A DNA stretch of 49,519 nucleotides from an uncultured Rhodospirillaceae bacterium (GCA_903901915.1 CAIUSV010000005.1:1-49519), one strand, 5' to 3'; numbered from the stretch's first letter, positions 17,956-28,098 are shown. Numbers and translations are program-made. The notes: generated by a model not told the origin, from the sequence alone.

Positions 17956-19793
17956 ACGCGCCCAAGTTCACCGCCCCCTATGGCGAGTTGTTCGCCGGCC
18001 TGTCGGTCGAGCCGGGCGTGATCCTGGCCTCGGCGGCGGTCATGCTGGCCGGCGCCGTGGCGGGATCGAGCGTGCTGCGCCGGGGCGACCCGGCCGCGAC
18101 TTTCGCCGCCGGCATGGGCGGCTATGTCTTGCTGTCCACCCTGCTTGGGGTCTTCGGCGTCGATCTGCGGGTGGCCCTCGGCCTTGCCGTAGCCGCCGTG
18201 GTGGCGGCTGGCGCGGCGCGGCGGGACTGGCTGCACCGCTGGGGCGGAACGCTGGCGCTGATGGGGCTTGCCGCCCTGCCGCTGCTGCTGCTGCTGTCCG
18301 ACCGCCAGGGGTCGGAATGGGACGAGTTCAGCCACTGGCTTCACGCCTTCCGCTATCTGGCCGCCAACAACGCGCTGCCGGGCGGACCCGATGCCCCACC
18401 GATGGGCAGTTGCTGCGCCGCCTATCCCTATGCCTGGCCGATGATCGGTTATGCCGCCATGAAGCTGGCCGGCTTTTCCGAGGCGGTGCCGGTGATGCTC
18501 AACATCCTGGTCCTGGCGCTGTTCGCCATCCTGCTGGTCGAGGCCGCCCGCCGCGAGGCGGGGATGGAGCGGGCCGGTCCCGGCCTGCTGGCCGCCGGTC
18601 TGTTGGCGGCCACGGTGGCCTCGCCATCCTTCGTCCACAAATTGGCCTTTTCCGCCTATGCCGACATCGCCACCGCCTTCCTGGTCGCGGTCCTGGCGGT
18701 GGCGGGGGAACGGATGATCGCCCCCCCCTCGTCCAAGTCGAACGAGAAGGATTCGGACGAAGCGGTGCGCTGGGCCGTGGCGTTCGGTCTGACCGGAGCC
18801 GCGCTGCTGGCGGTAAAACCGGGCAACGCCGCCCTGTTCGGCTGCATCCTCGGCGGCAGCGCCCTGGTCGGGCTGCGTCGGGGTGGCTGGGCCGTGCTGG
18901 GACAGCGGCAGTGGCTGGCGGCGATTTTGCTGCCGCTGATCTGCGCCGGGCTGTGGCGCTGGCATGTCGGCCGCTACCTGACCGGCCAGGAACTGACCAT
19001 CCGCCCCCTGGGCACCTGGAACCTGGGACTGATTCCCGACATCGTCCGGGCCATGGCCGACGTCGCCAGCCAGAAGGGCGGCCATTTCGGTCTCGGCCTG
19101 ATCGTCCTCGCGCTGGGCCTGATCGGTTTTGTCCGGTGTCGCGACCGGCTGGACCGCCTGGCGGCGGTCGCCGGGCTGCTGTTCGTCGGCTACAACCTGT
19201 TCCTGCTGTCCACCTATGTGGCGGTGTTCGGCCCCGTCGATGCCGTCAAGGTGGTGTCGTTCTGGCGCTACAATACCCATGTCGGCCTTGCCCTCATGGT
19301 GCCGGCCGCCATGGTGGCCGGACGGCTGCTGGGGCGGTTCAAGGGGCGTGGCTGGATGCGGGGGCTGGGCTGGCTGGCCATGGTCCTGGTCGTCGCCGGA
19401 CCGCCGGCGCTGCTGCCGCAGCTGCGATTCGACGTCGATCCCATGAAGACGCATATCCGCCAGTCGCTGCGACTGATCGCCCAAGAGGTGCCGCGCGGCG
19501 AGGCCATGGCGGTGATCGACATGAGCGGCAGCGGCCTGTCCTGGGTGATGGCCGGATACGAATGGGACGGCAAGCTCAAATACACCTACGGGCTGTCGGC
19601 GTTCAGCCCGGTCGAACCGCTGCCCTGGCTGAACGCTCGCTCGGTGGACTGGGCCTATGTGGTATCGGGACAGGCCCGCATGGGCCTGGAGCCCAACACC
19701 GCGTCGCTGCTGATCCACCGCGAGGGCGGCAGCTGGACCGTGTTCGACCAGTTCGACTATCCCGGCAAGCGCATTCCCGCCCGCTACCCCTGA
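17952..19793 (+). CDS. Large polytopic membrane protein, GT-C-like, unknown specificity
   Basis: A 613-aa protein with a GTG start overlapping the hddA stop. It has about 12 hydrophobic helices. The first large outside loop carries SEWDEFSHWLHAFRYL, an Asp-Glu motif where GT-C enzymes place their acidic catalytic pair, followed by G-S-C-C-A-A-Y-P-Y-A-W. The last ~120 residues look soluble and periplasmic. With the polyprenyl-phosphate sugar synthase upstream, transfer of a sugar in the periplasm is likely. A flippase or ligase is possible but less supported. Its 3' end overlaps the end of the convergent AbrB-family gene by 10 bp. Confidence 0.7.
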   Translation: MNAPKFTAPYGELFAGLSVEPGVILASAAVMLAGAVAGSSVLRRGDPAATFAAGMGGYVLLSTLLGVFGVDLRVALGLAVAAVVAAGAARRDWLHRWGGTLALMGLAALPLLLLLSDRQGSEWDEFSHWLHAFRYLAANNALPGGPDAPPMGSCCAAYPYAWPMIGYAAMKLAGFSEAVPVMLNILVLALFAILLVEAARREAGMERAGPGLLAAGLLAATVASPSFVHKLAFSAYADIATAFLVAVLAVAGERMIAPPSSKSNEKDSDEAVRWAVAFGLTGAALLAVKPGNAALFGCILGGSALVGLRRGGWAVLGQRQWLAAILLPLICAGLWRWHVGRYLTGQELTIRPLGTWNLGLIPDIVRAMADVASQKGGHFGLGLIVLALGLIGFVRCRDRLDRLAAVAGLLFVGYNLFLLSTYVAVFGPVDAVKVVSFWRYNTHVGLALMVPAAMVAGRLLGRFKGRGWMRGLGWLAMVLVVAGPPALLPQLRFDVDPMKTHIRQSLRLIAQEVPRGEAMAVIDMSGSGLSWVMAGYEWDGKLKYTYGLSAFSPVEPLPWLNARSVDWAYVVSGQARMGLEPNTASLLIHREGGSWTVFDQFDYPGKRIPARYP

Positions 19794-20845
19794 GACCGCC
19801 CCAGCAGCAGCCGGAACACGAGCGGCGCCAGCATGATCACCAGCACCACCCGGACGACATGATGGGTGGAGACGAAGGCGACGTCCTGGCCCAGCGCCAG
19901 AGCCACAAGACACATCTCGGCGATGCCACCCGGTACGAACGACAGCAGCAGCGCCGGGAACGGTAGTCCCGATCCCCACGCCAGCAGGGCGGCGGCCGAG
20001 GCGGAAACCGCCAGCATGATGGCGGTGGCACCCACCGCCGGCCGGGCCATGGCGCCGACATCGCGCCACCGAAGCCCGCGAAAGCGCGAGCCGATGGCGG
20101 CACCGGTGATCACCTGAGCGAGAATCACCAACTCGGCCGGCGGCTTCGAGGCGGTCAGACCGGCAAGATGCAGGCCGGCGCTGGTCAACATCGGCCCGGT
20201 CAACGCCCAGGCCGGCAACCGCAGCAGGCGGGCAAGCAACGAACCGGCGACGGCGCAGCCGGCCAACATCAGCGCGTCGATGGCGGAGATGTCGGCCAGA
20301 CGTCCCATGCTCTCGGCCATGGGGACCGAATGAACGTGGGCGATCAGGCGATAGCCGAACGGTACGGTGAAGACGATCAGCAGGATGCGCAGGCTGTGCG
20401 ACAGGGCGATGGTCCGTTCGTCGCCGCCCAGCGCCGCGCCGGTAACCACCATCTCGTTGACGCCGCCGGGAGCGCCGGCGAAGAAGGCGGTGACCACACT
20501 CATGTGACCGACCCGGCGGAGATAGGCCATCACCAGGGCGGTGGTCGCCGCCATCGCCGCCAGCAGAACCGCCAGACTGCCGCTCCAGCGCCCAACCCGG
20601 TCCAGCAGTTCCGGGGTGAAGGCACTGCCCAGCATCAACCCCAGCACCGCGATCATGGCGGTGCGCAGCGACGCGGAAATCTCGGGCTGTCCGCCCGACA
20701 ACGAGGCGGCGATGGTGGCCGACAGCGCCCCCAGCATCCACGGCAGCGGCAGATCGAGCAGGGCGAACAGCGAGCCACCACCGGCGCCGAGGCCAAGTCC
20801 CAATGCCCACGACCGGAGCATCCGGGGCCCGGGCAGCGGCATCAT
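19784..20845 (-). CDS. AbrB family (YdfS/AbrB duplication) integral membrane protein
   Basis: A 353-aa polytopic protein with two similar halves, each with G-A-L/G-S-A-F-type glycine-rich helices ([66 protein letters not shown]). This is the membrane AbrB family, sometimes labelled ammonia monooxygenase-like, and unrelated to the Bacillus DNA-binding AbrB. The P-G-G-[VI]-[NA]-E-M repeat in each half is typical. Its transport substrate is not established. The start was set at 20845 because ATG there overlaps the NAD kinase stop (ATGA), and a tandem ATG follows at 20842. Confidence 0.85.
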   Translation of the reverse strand: MMPLPGPRMLRSWALGLGLGAGGGSLFALLDLPLPWMLGALSATIAASLSGGQPEISASLRTAMIAVLGLMLGSAFTPELLDRVGRWSGSLAVLLAAMAATTALVMAYLRRVGHMSVVTAFFAGAPGGVNEMVVTGAALGGDERTIALSHSLRILLIVFTVPFGYRLIAHVHSVPMAESMGRLADISAIDALMLAGCAVAGSLLARLLRLPAWALTGPMLTSAGLHLAGLTASKPPAELVILAQVITGAAIGSRFRGLRWRDVGAMARPAVGATAIMLAVSASAAALLAWGSGLPFPALLLSFVPGGIAEMCLVALALGQDVAFVSTHHVVRVVLVIMLAPLVFRLLLGRSQG

Positions 20846-21609
20846 TGCAGGAACTGCTCGGCGATGATGCGTTCGTCGAGGTTGTGTTCGGGATCGAACA
20901 GCAATGCCAGTTCGATGGTGCGGTCTTCCCACACCTCGACCTCGATGACGTCGCGGACTTCGGTGAAGTCGGCGACGGCGCTGACCGGACGTTTGGCCGA
21001 GTCCTGGATCTCGAACATCACCCGGGCGGTATGGGGCAACAGCGCGCCGCGCCAGCGCCGCGGCCGGAACGCCGAAATCGGGGTCAGCGCGGTGATGTCG
21101 GCGCCCAGCGGGATGATCGGGCCGTGAGCCGAGAGATTGTAGGCGGTGCTGCCGGCCGGGGTGGACAGCAAGATGCCGTCACAGATCAGTTCTTCCAGGC
21201 GGACCTTGCCGTCGATGCGGATGCGCAGCTTGGCGGTCTGGTGAGTCTGGCGCAGCAGCGACACCTCGTTCATGGCCAGGGCCTCGACCAGCCCGCCACC
21301 CGCGGTGCGCGCCCGCATGCGCAAGGGGTGCAGGATCACCTTCTGGGCCTCGCCCAGGCGCTCCAGCAACCCGTCTTCGCGAAAACTGTTCATCAGGAAG
21401 CCGACGCTGCCGCGGTTCATGCCGAAGATCGGCACCTTGCGCTCGACGAAGCGGTGCAGGGTCTCCAGCATGAAGCCGTCGCCGCCCAGGGCCACGATCA
21501 CCTCGGCCTGTTCGGGCGGGAGGTTGGGATAACGGTCGGTCAGCCGGTCGAATGCCGCCTTCGCGGCCTCGGAGTCGGCGGCGACGAAAGCAATGGACGG
21601 AACGGTCAT
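20842..21609 (-). CDS. nadK: NAD kinase
   Basis: A 255-aa enzyme that phosphorylates NAD to NADP. It shows the family signature G-G-D-G-F-M-L near residue 45, the GSVGFLMN motif, and N-E-V-S / [12 protein letters not shown] further on. Start at ATG 21609, with AGAGG seven bases upstream; a GTG at 21627 would extend it by six residues. It is followed with overlap by the AbrB-family gene and preceded, 63 bp away, by thpR. Length and motifs are complete, so it is presumably the housekeeping enzyme. Confidence 0.93.
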   Translation of the reverse strand: MTVPSIAFVAADSEAAKAAFDRLTDRYPNLPPEQAEVIVALGGDGFMLETLHRFVERKVPIFGMNRGSVGFLMNSFREDGLLERLGEAQKVILHPLRMRARTAGGGLVEALAMNEVSLLRQTHQTAKLRIRIDGKVRLEELICDGILLSTPAGSTAYNLSAHGPIIPLGADITALTPISAFRPRRWRGALLPHTARVMFEIQDSAKRPVSAVADFTEVRDVIEVEVWEDRTIELALLFDPEHNLDERIIAEQFLQ

Positions 21610-21672
21610 GGGGAGGACCTCTGACACGCGATGCGGCCCGACGTGTATAGCGCCCTTCCGGACTTTCCGCCA

Positions 21673-22215
21673 CTACAGCCGCGTCAGGGGGTAGCGTTCC
21701 AGCACGTCGTATTCGGCGCCTTGGCGGGTCAGGGTGCTGCGAAACAGGGCGACATGGTCCACCGCCACCGGCGGGGCGGTGAAGCCGGCATTGGCGGCGA
21801 CGAACGCCTGAATGCGGTCGGGCCGCGAGTCTTTGAGCCGGGCCAGGGTGATATGAGGATTGAACTTGCGCCCGTCGGGGCGAACCCCGGCCAGAGTCAC
21901 CGCCGACACCGCCTTGGCGGCGAGACGGTCCAATGCCTCGGAACGCTCGACCCCCAGCCACAAGGTGTGGGCGCGGTGGCGGTCGCCGAACATGCCGAAG
22001 CCCTCCGGATTCATGGCGAAGGCCGGTAGACTGAGATCGGCGAGGGCGTGGTGGATATCCTCGGCGACGCCCTCGTCGACCTCGCCGACGAAGCACAGCG
22101 TCAGGTGCAGGTTGCGGGCGGAAACCCAGCGGGCGCCGGGCAGGCCGAAACCCAGCGCGGCGACGCGCTCGGCCAATTCGGACGGCAGTTCCAGCCCGAC
22201 GAACAGGCGGATCAT
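21673..22215 (-). CDS. thpR: RNA 2',3'-cyclic phosphodiesterase (2H family)
   Basis: A 180-aa member of the LigT/ThpR family, which opens 2',3'-cyclic phosphates at RNA ends. The two catalytic HxTx signatures are both visible: N-L-H-L-T-L-C near residue 42 and N-P-H-I-T-L-A about 85 residues later. The opening MIRLFVGLELP is typical. Its ATG overlaps the stop of the FIST-domain gene (ATGA), and GGGAATGGGAAA provides the ribosome-binding region. Confidence 0.9.
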   Translation of the reverse strand: MIRLFVGLELPSELAERVAALGFGLPGARWVSARNLHLTLCFVGEVDEGVAEDIHHALADLSLPAFAMNPEGFGMFGDRHRAHTLWLGVERSEALDRLAAKAVSAVTLAGVRPDGRKFNPHITLARLKDSRPDRIQAFVAANAGFTAPPVAVDHVALFRSTLTRQGAEYDVLERYPLTRL

Positions 22216-23315
22216 TTCCCATTCCCCGGCAGCAGCGCCAGCACTCCGGTAAAGCCGTAGAGGCGGTCGCGGCAGATCTCGCCGTTGGCGAAGAAGCCGA
22301 TCAGCGGAAAGTCGCCCAGTTCGCGGCGCAACAGCGCGGTCTCGGCCCCCGGAACACCGAACATGTGTTCGCCACGGCCGACGCACGAGACGTAAAAGCC
22401 GGCGCGGATCGGCCGGTTGTCCAGCCGCGCCTTGATCCCGTCCAGCATCCGGGTCATGTCGGCGCGGGCCGAATTGGCATCGCGCCGCACGAACATCAGC
22501 CGATCGCCCTCCGCCACCTGGCCGCCGATGGCCAGCCAGCCATGAGCCGGATCGATGCCGACCAGACTGCGGACCAGATAGTCGTGATCGTCACCTTCCG
22601 CCACCGGCAGGCCGACGTGGATATAGCCGGCGACGCGGCGCAGGTCGCGGGCCAGCAGTTCGCCCACGTCCCGGCGCAAGGCCTCGATGGCGGGATGGCC
22701 GTCCAGCGCCATCACCACCCCATCCCAGGCCTCGGTGACGGTATGGACCGGACCGATGGGCGAACAGCCCTGGGTCATGCCGGTCAGGATGTCGATGCCG
22801 CCGTCCATCAATACGCCGGCCAGCCCCCCCGCCATCACCTGATCGGCCAGTTGCACCGGTGGTCCGGCGGTGGACAACAGGCCGCCGACCAGGAAGCCGG
22901 CGGCGGCGGCGACCTCTTCCACCGTGTCGGGCAGGCCGGGATCGCGCGGATCGCCGTGAACCAGGCCGACGCTGGGGAAATGCTCGGCCGGCCAAGCACC
23001 GGGATCGCCGGCGAAGACGTGGAAATGCCCCTTGGGCAGCGTCCCCACCATCACCGTCAGAGCACCGCCGTCACGGATTTCCTCGTCGCCGGCGCACAAC
23101 CCCGGGGCGGCGCCGCCAACCCAGTGGGCGATGCCGGTGGTTCCGCGCAGGAAGGTGAGAATGCTGGACAGATGGGGGCCGAACTCCTCGGTGGCGTAGA
23201 GAAAGCCGATATTGGCGCCGGCCGCCGCGGAGCCCAGCCCCACCGCGCACGCCTTGGCGGCGACGCCCCAATGCGCGGCGCGGGCATGGGCCTGGGTAAA
23301 GCGGTCGGCGCTCAT
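22212..23315 (-). CDS. FIST-domain (FIST_N plus FIST_C) sensory protein
   Basis: A 367-aa soluble protein. The N-terminal FIST domain covers the first ~190 residues (NIGFLYATEEF..., TTGIAHWVGG, VGGLLSTAG, GGLAGVLMDG) and FIST_C follows (ILTGMTQGCSPIGP, GFYVSCVGRGEHMFG, GFFANGEICRDRLYGFTGVLALL). FIST domains are thought to bind small ligands, probably amino acids, and to feed signal-transduction proteins. Here it stands alone, without a kinase or cyclase domain, inside a metabolic operon. It overlaps tesA and thpR by 4 bp each. The ligand and partner are unknown. Confidence 0.88.
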   Translation of the reverse strand: MSADRFTQAHARAAHWGVAAKACAVGLGSAAAGANIGFLYATEEFGPHLSSILTFLRGTTGIAHWVGGAAPGLCAGDEEIRDGGALTVMVGTLPKGHFHVFAGDPGAWPAEHFPSVGLVHGDPRDPGLPDTVEEVAAAAGFLVGGLLSTAGPPVQLADQVMAGGLAGVLMDGGIDILTGMTQGCSPIGPVHTVTEAWDGVVMALDGHPAIEALRRDVGELLARDLRRVAGYIHVGLPVAEGDDHDYLVRSLVGIDPAHGWLAIGGQVAEGDRLMFVRRDANSARADMTRMLDGIKARLDNRPIRAGFYVSCVGRGEHMFGVPGAETALLRRELGDFPLIGFFANGEICRDRLYGFTGVLALLPGNGK

Positions 23316-23989
23316 CGCCCGGCTCCCGCCGCCGCCCGGCCGCGCCGGTCCAGCAGCGTCCGCACCGACGGCAGGATGCGCTGGACGATGACATCGACCC
23401 CGCCGGGATTGGGATGCAGGCCGTCGGGCAGGCAAAGGCCGGGATTGCCGGCGACGCCGTCCAGGAAGAAGGGATAGAACACCACGCCGTGTTCGGCGGC
23501 GAGGCTTAAGAACACCGCCTTGAACTCGGCCTCGTAGGCCCGGCCGTAATTGGCCGGCGCCAGCATGCCGGCCAGCAGCACGCCGACCCGCCCGGCCCCC
23601 AGCCGCTTCAGGATGGCGTCGAGATTGGCCCGCATCGCCTGCGGATCGAGCCCACGCAGGCCGTCGTTGGCGCCCAGTTCGACGATGGCGAGATCGGGCC
23701 TTTCCGCAAGCGCCCGATCCAGCCGCGCCAGCCCGCCGGCGGTGGTGTCGCCGGATATGCCGGCATTGATCAGCCGGACGTCGCGGCCCTCGGCGCGCAA
23801 CGCCTTTTCCAGCCGCGCCGGAAAGGCCGCCTCGGCGGGCAGGCCGTAGCCGGCGGTCAGCGAATCGCCCAGCGCCAGGATGCGAACCGGTGCGGCGGCC
23901 ATGGCCTCTCCCGCAATGACATTGACAAGCAGCAGTCCCAGCAGCCCAAATCGCCAGATCGTCGTCCAGGGAAAAGACCGCAAGCCCAT
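23312..23989 (-). CDS. tesA: Arylesterase/lysophospholipase, TesA-like SGNH hydrolase
   Basis: A 225-aa secreted SGNH (GDSL) hydrolase. A hydrophobic stretch ([20 protein letters not shown]) forms the signal peptide. Block I is [13 protein letters not shown] with the nucleophile Ser, block III is G-A-N-D-G-L, and block V is D-G-L-H-P-N with the Asp/His pair. TesA enzymes hydrolyse acyl thioesters and lysophospholipids in the periplasm. GGCGGAAGGCGGG precedes the ATG. It is divergent from ybbA, and the two ATGs overlap in the tetranucleotide CATG. This tesA-ybbA-ybbP layout matches E. coli. Confidence 0.9.
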   Translation of the reverse strand: MGLRSFPWTTIWRFGLLGLLLVNVIAGEAMAAAPVRILALGDSLTAGYGLPAEAAFPARLEKALRAEGRDVRLINAGISGDTTAGGLARLDRALAERPDLAIVELGANDGLRGLDPQAMRANLDAILKRLGAGRVGVLLAGMLAPANYGRAYEAEFKAVFLSLAAEHGVVFYPFFLDGVAGNPGLCLPDGLHPNPGGVDVIVQRILPSVRTLLDRRGRAAAGAGR

Positions 23990-23990
23990 G
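23987..23990. other. Overlapping divergent start codons of tesA and ybbA
   Basis: The sequence CATG holds the minus-strand ATG of tesA (23989-23987) and the plus-strand ATG of ybbA (23988-23990). There is no intergenic DNA, so each gene's promoter and leader would lie inside the other's coding sequence. This depends on the ybbA start, which has no strong ribosome-binding site; an in-frame TTG starts a little further in. Confidence 0.55.
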
Positions 23991-24677
23991 ATCCCGCCTT
24001 CCGCCGTCCGGCCGCCGCTCGTCGTATTGGACTCCATTCATCTCAACTTGGCTAGCTCCGCCGGCCAGGTCAATGTCCTGCGCGGTCTCGACCTGGAAGT
24101 GGCCGAGGGTGAGACCCTGGGGGTGGTAGGCCCCTCGGGCTCGGGCAAGTCCACCCTGCTGATGGTGATGGCGGGTCTGGAACGCCCCACCTCGGGCGGC
24201 GTCCGCGTCGCCGGCCACGACCTGACCGCCATGAACGAGGACGCCCTGGCCCGGTTCCGCCGCGACGGCGTCGGCATCGTTTTCCAGTCCTTCCATCTGG
24301 TGCCGACCATGACGGCGGTGGAGAACGTGGCGGTGCCGCTGGAACTGGCGGGCCGAGGCGATGCCTTTGCCGCCGCCGCCGCCGCGCTGGGACGGGTGGG
24401 GCTGGCCCATCGCCTCGATCACACCCCTGGCCAGTTGTCGGGTGGAGAACAGCAACGCGTCGCCCTGGCGCGGGCCTCGGTGGCGCGGCCCCGGCTGCTG
24501 CTGGCCGACGAACCCACCGGCAATCTCGACGGCGCCACCGGCCGCGCCGTCATCGACCTGCTGTTCGAGCTGAACGCCGAACTGGGCACCACCTTGGTGC
24601 TGGTCACCCACGACGACGGTCTGGCCGCCCGCTGCCGTCGGGTGGTCAGGGTCGAGGATGGACGGGTGATTCCGTGA
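23988..24677 (+). CDS. ybbA: ABC transporter ATP-binding protein (YbbA-like)
   Basis: A 229-aa ATPase. The Walker A motif is GPSGSGKST, the Q-loop is [10 protein letters not shown], the signature is [14 protein letters not shown], Walker B is [12 protein letters not shown] and the switch His is in VLVTHDDG. It belongs to the LolD/MacB/FtsE group that powers FtsX-fold permeases. Partner: the YbbP-like permease whose GTG overlaps its TGA. Together with TesA the complex may handle lipids or act as a mechanotransducer on envelope enzymes; the E. coli function is not settled. Confidence 0.92.
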   Translation: MIPPSAVRPPLVVLDSIHLNLASSAGQVNVLRGLDLEVAEGETLGVVGPSGSGKSTLLMVMAGLERPTSGGVRVAGHDLTAMNEDALARFRRDGVGIVFQSFHLVPTMTAVENVAVPLELAGRGDAFAAAAAALGRVGLAHRLDHTPGQLSGGEQQRVALARASVARPRLLLADEPTGNLDGATGRAVIDLLFELNAELGTTLVLVTHDDGLAARCRRVVRVEDGRVIP

Positions 24678-27208
24678 ACTCCTTCGTTCTCGCCGTCACT
24701 TTCGCCCGGCGTGAGTTGCGCGGTGGACTCAAGGGGTTTCGCGTCCTGGTCGCCTGTCTGGCGCTGGGAGTGGCGGCCATCGCCGCCGCCGGGTCCTTGC
24801 GCGCCGCCGTCGATGTCGCCCTGTCCGAGGATTCCCGCGCCCTGCTGGGCGGCGATCTCGATTTGCGCCAGAATCAGCGGCCGCTGGAACCGGCCCAGCG
24901 CGCCGCCCTGGCGGAGATGGGCGCGGTCAGCGACGGCATCGAGATGCGGGCGATGGCCACCATCGACGGCAACCGCGCCCGCGCCCTGGTCGAGCTGAAG
25001 GGAGTGGACGGCGCCTATCCGCTGGTGGGGCGGCTGGACTTGTCACCCCCCCTGAGTCCGACGGAGGCGCTGGAGCAGCGAAACGGGGTGTGGGGGGCGG
25101 TGGCCGACGCCAACCTGTTGGAGCGTCTCGGCCTCGGGCTGGGCGGACGGCTGCGGGTAGGCGACGGCGACTTCGAGATCCGCGCCGTCATCGTGCGCGA
25201 ACCCGACCGGGTGGCCACCGCGCTGGCATTCGGGCCTCGCCTGATGGTGGCGACCCGGGCTGTGGCCGATACCGGCCTGATCCTGCCCGGCAGCCTGATC
25301 CGCTTTACCTCCCGGCTGGTGCTGCGGCCGGACCTTGGCGTGGCGGCGGCGCGCAAGGCTCTGGCCGAACACTTCCCCGACGCCGCCTGGCAGGTACGCG
25401 ACACCGGCGATGCCGCGCCGGGGGTGGGGCGCTTTCTCGACATCCTCGCCGCTTTTCTCACCCTGGTGGGTCTGACGGCATTGCTGGTCGGCGGCATCGG
25501 CGTCGCCAACGCCGTCACCGCCTATCTCGATGGCAGAATCGCCACCATCGCCGTCCTGAAATGCCTGGGGGCGCCGTCGCGACTGATCCTCGCCACCTAT
25601 CTTCTGCTGGTGGGACTGATGGCGGCCGCCGGCATCGCGCTGGGCCTCGGAGTGGGGGCGGCCCTGGTACCGCTGGCGCTGGGACTGGCCGGCGACCGCC
25701 TGCCGCTGCCCGCCCATTCCGGCATCTTTCCCGGCCCGCTGCTGGTGGCTGCCGGCTTTGGCGCCCTGTCGGCGGCGGTGTTCACCCTGTGGCCGCTGGC
25801 CCGTGCCCGGGCGGTACCGGCGACGGTGCTGTTCCGTCGGCGGATGGCCCCGATAGCGGGACGCATCGATCGGGGCAGCCTGCTGGCGCTGGCGCTGGCG
25901 GTCGCCGCGCTGGCGGCGCTGACGGTGGGCTCGGCCGGCAACCGGCCGCTGGCCGCCGGGTTCGTTGCCGCCGCCGCCGCCGTGTTGGCACTGTTTCGCG
26001 CCCTGGCCTGGGGGGTGGCGCGGCTGGCCGCGTCCGTCGCCGCCCGCCATGGCCGCGCCGTCGGACCGGCATGGCGGCTGGCGCTGGCCAATCTGCACCG
26101 CCCGGGGTCGGCGGTGGTGGGAATGGTGCTGTCGCTGGGGCTGGGATTGACGGTGCTGGTGACCATCGCCCTGGTCGAAGGCAATCTCGCCGCCCAGTTC
26201 GGCGAACGGCTGCCCCGGACGGCGCCGTCGTTCTACTTCATCGACGTGCAGCCCGATCAGGTAGCGGCGCTGGAGGAGGAAGTGGCCCGCACCGCCCCCG
26301 GAGCGGAGCTGGAGCGGGCCACCATGGTACGCGGGCGCATCACCGCCATCGCCGGGGTGCCGGTGGGCGAGGCCCGCATCGCCCCCGATGCCGAGTGGGC
26401 GGCGCGCGGCGATCGCGGCCTGTCCACCGCAGCCTTGCCGCCGGCGGGATCGAAGGTCGTCGAAGGACGTTGGTGGCCCGCCGACTACCGGGGGCCGGCA
26501 CTGGCCTCGGTGGATTCGCGGGTGGCGCGCGGCTTCGGCCTCAAAGTCGGCGACCGCCTGGGACTCAACGTGCTGGGCCGCGAGATCGACGCCGAGGTGA
26601 CCAGTCTTCGCGACATCGACTGGTCCAGCCTGTCCATGAACTTCGCCATTCTGCTGTCACCCGGGACCCTGGACGGGGCGCCCTTCACCGTCATCGCCAC
26701 GGTGCGCGCCCGGCCCGAGCAAGATAACGCCGTCGAGAAGGCGGTGACCGACCGGCTGCCCAACGTTTCTTCCATCCGGGTCAAGGAGGCGCTGGAGGCG
26801 GTGCGCGGCATCATCGCCCAAGCCGATCTGGCGGTGCGCCTCGCCGGAACCGTAACCCTGGCCGCCGGCATCCTGGTGCTGGCCGGCGCGGTGATGGCGG
26901 GACATCGCCGCCGGGTGTGGGAAGCGGTGGTGATGAAGGTGCTGGGCGCCACCCGGCGGCAGCTGTGGCGGGCCTATCTCGCCGAATTCGCCGCCATCGG
27001 CGTGGTCACCGGCGCCACCGCCGCTTGCGCCGGATCGCTGGCGGCCAGGGCGATCCTGATCCATGTCATGAAGGCCGAATGGGTCTTCCTGCCCGGCACC
27101 ACCCTGGTCACCCTGGGACTCGGCGTCACCGCCAGCCTGATCGCCGGCTTTGCCGGGACCTGGCGGGCATTGGGCGCCAAGGCGGCACCGCTGTTGCGAA
27201 ACGAATAA
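24674..27208 (+). CDS. ybbP: ABC transporter permease, YbbP-like with FtsX domains
   Basis: An 844-aa permease with a GTG start overlapping the ybbA stop. One TM helix at the N-terminus is followed by a periplasmic domain, a first FtsX-type three-helix block (~residues 255-375), further helices, a second periplasmic domain (residues ~500-710) and a last FtsX block whose helices begin at [20 protein letters not shown]. Ten TM helices are the expected total for the YbbP family. It works with YbbA. Length is close to the E. coli protein and it appears intact. Confidence 0.9.
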   Translation: MNSFVLAVTFARRELRGGLKGFRVLVACLALGVAAIAAAGSLRAAVDVALSEDSRALLGGDLDLRQNQRPLEPAQRAALAEMGAVSDGIEMRAMATIDGNRARALVELKGVDGAYPLVGRLDLSPPLSPTEALEQRNGVWGAVADANLLERLGLGLGGRLRVGDGDFEIRAVIVREPDRVATALAFGPRLMVATRAVADTGLILPGSLIRFTSRLVLRPDLGVAAARKALAEHFPDAAWQVRDTGDAAPGVGRFLDILAAFLTLVGLTALLVGGIGVANAVTAYLDGRIATIAVLKCLGAPSRLILATYLLLVGLMAAAGIALGLGVGAALVPLALGLAGDRLPLPAHSGIFPGPLLVAAGFGALSAAVFTLWPLARARAVPATVLFRRRMAPIAGRIDRGSLLALALAVAALAALTVGSAGNRPLAAGFVAAAAAVLALFRALAWGVARLAASVAARHGRAVGPAWRLALANLHRPGSAVVGMVLSLGLGLTVLVTIALVEGNLAAQFGERLPRTAPSFYFIDVQPDQVAALEEEVARTAPGAELERATMVRGRITAIAGVPVGEARIAPDAEWAARGDRGLSTAALPPAGSKVVEGRWWPADYRGPALASVDSRVARGFGLKVGDRLGLNVLGREIDAEVTSLRDIDWSSLSMNFAILLSPGTLDGAPFTVIATVRARPEQDNAVEKAVTDRLPNVSSIRVKEALEAVRGIIAQADLAVRLAGTVTLAAGILVLAGAVMAGHRRRVWEAVVMKVLGATRRQLWRAYLAEFAAIGVVTGATAACAGSLAARAILIHVMKAEWVFLPGTTLVTLGLGVTASLIAGFAGTWRALGAKAAPLLRNE

Positions 27209-27317
27209 GCCTACCCAAACGAATGGGGTCCGGATTGTGAAATCGCGGTAACTTGATTCCTTCGTGGACTCCTCCATATTGGATGCACCTTCAACCCGAT
27301 CAGTCAGAGGAATCGCA

Positions 27318-28040
27318 ATGGCTTTCGGACCCGACCGCAGATACATGAGCGCCGCCCAGGCGGAGGCGGCCGAGATCGATGTGGGGCTGCGGCAGTACAT
27401 GCTCAGCGTCTACAACTACATGGCCTCCGGCTTGGCGCTGACCGGCATCGTCGCGCTTCTGGTCGCCTCCAGCCCGGCGCTGACCCAGGCGATCTTCCTT
27501 ACCCCGCTGAAGTGGGTGGTGATGCTGGCCCCGTTGGGGCTGGTATTCTTTCTCGGTGCCCGCATCGACCGCATGCAGCCGTCCACCGCCTCCGCCCTGT
27601 TCTGGGTCTACTCGGCGCTGATGGGGGCTTCGCTGGCCTCGGTGCTGCTGGTGTTCACCGGTGAATCGGTGGCTCGGACATTCTTCATCACCGCCGCCGC
27701 CTTCGCTGGCCTCAGCCTTTACGGCTACACCACCAGGAAAAGCCTGTCGGGCTTCGGCAGCTTCCTGATCATGGGGGTGTGGGGCATCCTGATCGCCGGC
27801 CTGGTCAATATCTTCCTGCAAAGCTCGGCGATGCAGTTCGTCATCTCGGCCGCCGGGGTGCTGATCTTCGCCGGCCTGACCGCCTACGACACCCAGAAGA
27901 TCAAGGAACTGTACTGGGAAGGCGACCAATCCGACGTCGCCGCCAAGAAGTCGATCATGGGCGCCCTGACGCTCTATCTCGACTTCATCAACCTGTTCAT
28001 GTTCATGCTGCAATTCCTGGGTGTTCGCCGCGACGACTGA
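27318..28040 (+). CDS. Bax inhibitor-1/YccA family membrane protein
   Basis: A 240-aa protein with seven hydrophobic helices, starting at the ATG at 27318 with AGAGGAA upstream. The family signature near the C-terminus is F-A-G-L-T-A-Y-D-T-Q-K-I-K, and the chain ends LFMFMLQFLGVRRDD. Bacterial members such as YccA modulate FtsH proteolysis, and structural relatives act as pH-sensitive calcium leaks. It is monocistronic: a promoter must lie in 27209-27317 and a strong terminator follows. Confidence 0.92.
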   Translation: MAFGPDRRYMSAAQAEAAEIDVGLRQYMLSVYNYMASGLALTGIVALLVASSPALTQAIFLTPLKWVVMLAPLGLVFFLGARIDRMQPSTASALFWVYSALMGASLASVLLVFTGESVARTFFITAAAFAGLSLYGYTTRKSLSGFGSFLIMGVWGILIAGLVNIFLQSSAMQFVISAAGVLIFAGLTAYDTQKIKELYWEGDQSDVAAKKSIMGALTLYLDFINLFMFMLQFLGVRRDD

Positions 28041-28067
28041 CCGCCGGCCCTCCGCGCGGACCAGCTG

Positions 28068-28096
28068 GGGCCCCCTCGCGAGAGGGGGCCCTTTTT
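28068..28096 (+). terminator. Intrinsic terminator after the Bax inhibitor-1 gene
   Basis: Perfect 10-bp GC stem (GGGCCCCCTC at 28068-28077, GAGGGGGCCC at 28082-28091) with loop GCGA, followed by TTTTT (28092-28096). It lies 28 bp after the stop codon. On the other strand no T-tract follows, so it is one-directional. Confidence 0.93.
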
Positions 28097-28098
28097 CG

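Noticed and set aside
17925-20810. A 961-codon minus-strand frame over the GT-C-like and AbrB-family genes
   Set aside because: It crosses two genes supported by motifs and membrane helices in other frames; its composition is typical of antisense of GC-rich DNA.
19784-20845. Ammonia monooxygenase
   Set aside because: The label sometimes given to this membrane AbrB family is historical; no copper-site or Amo subunit features are present.
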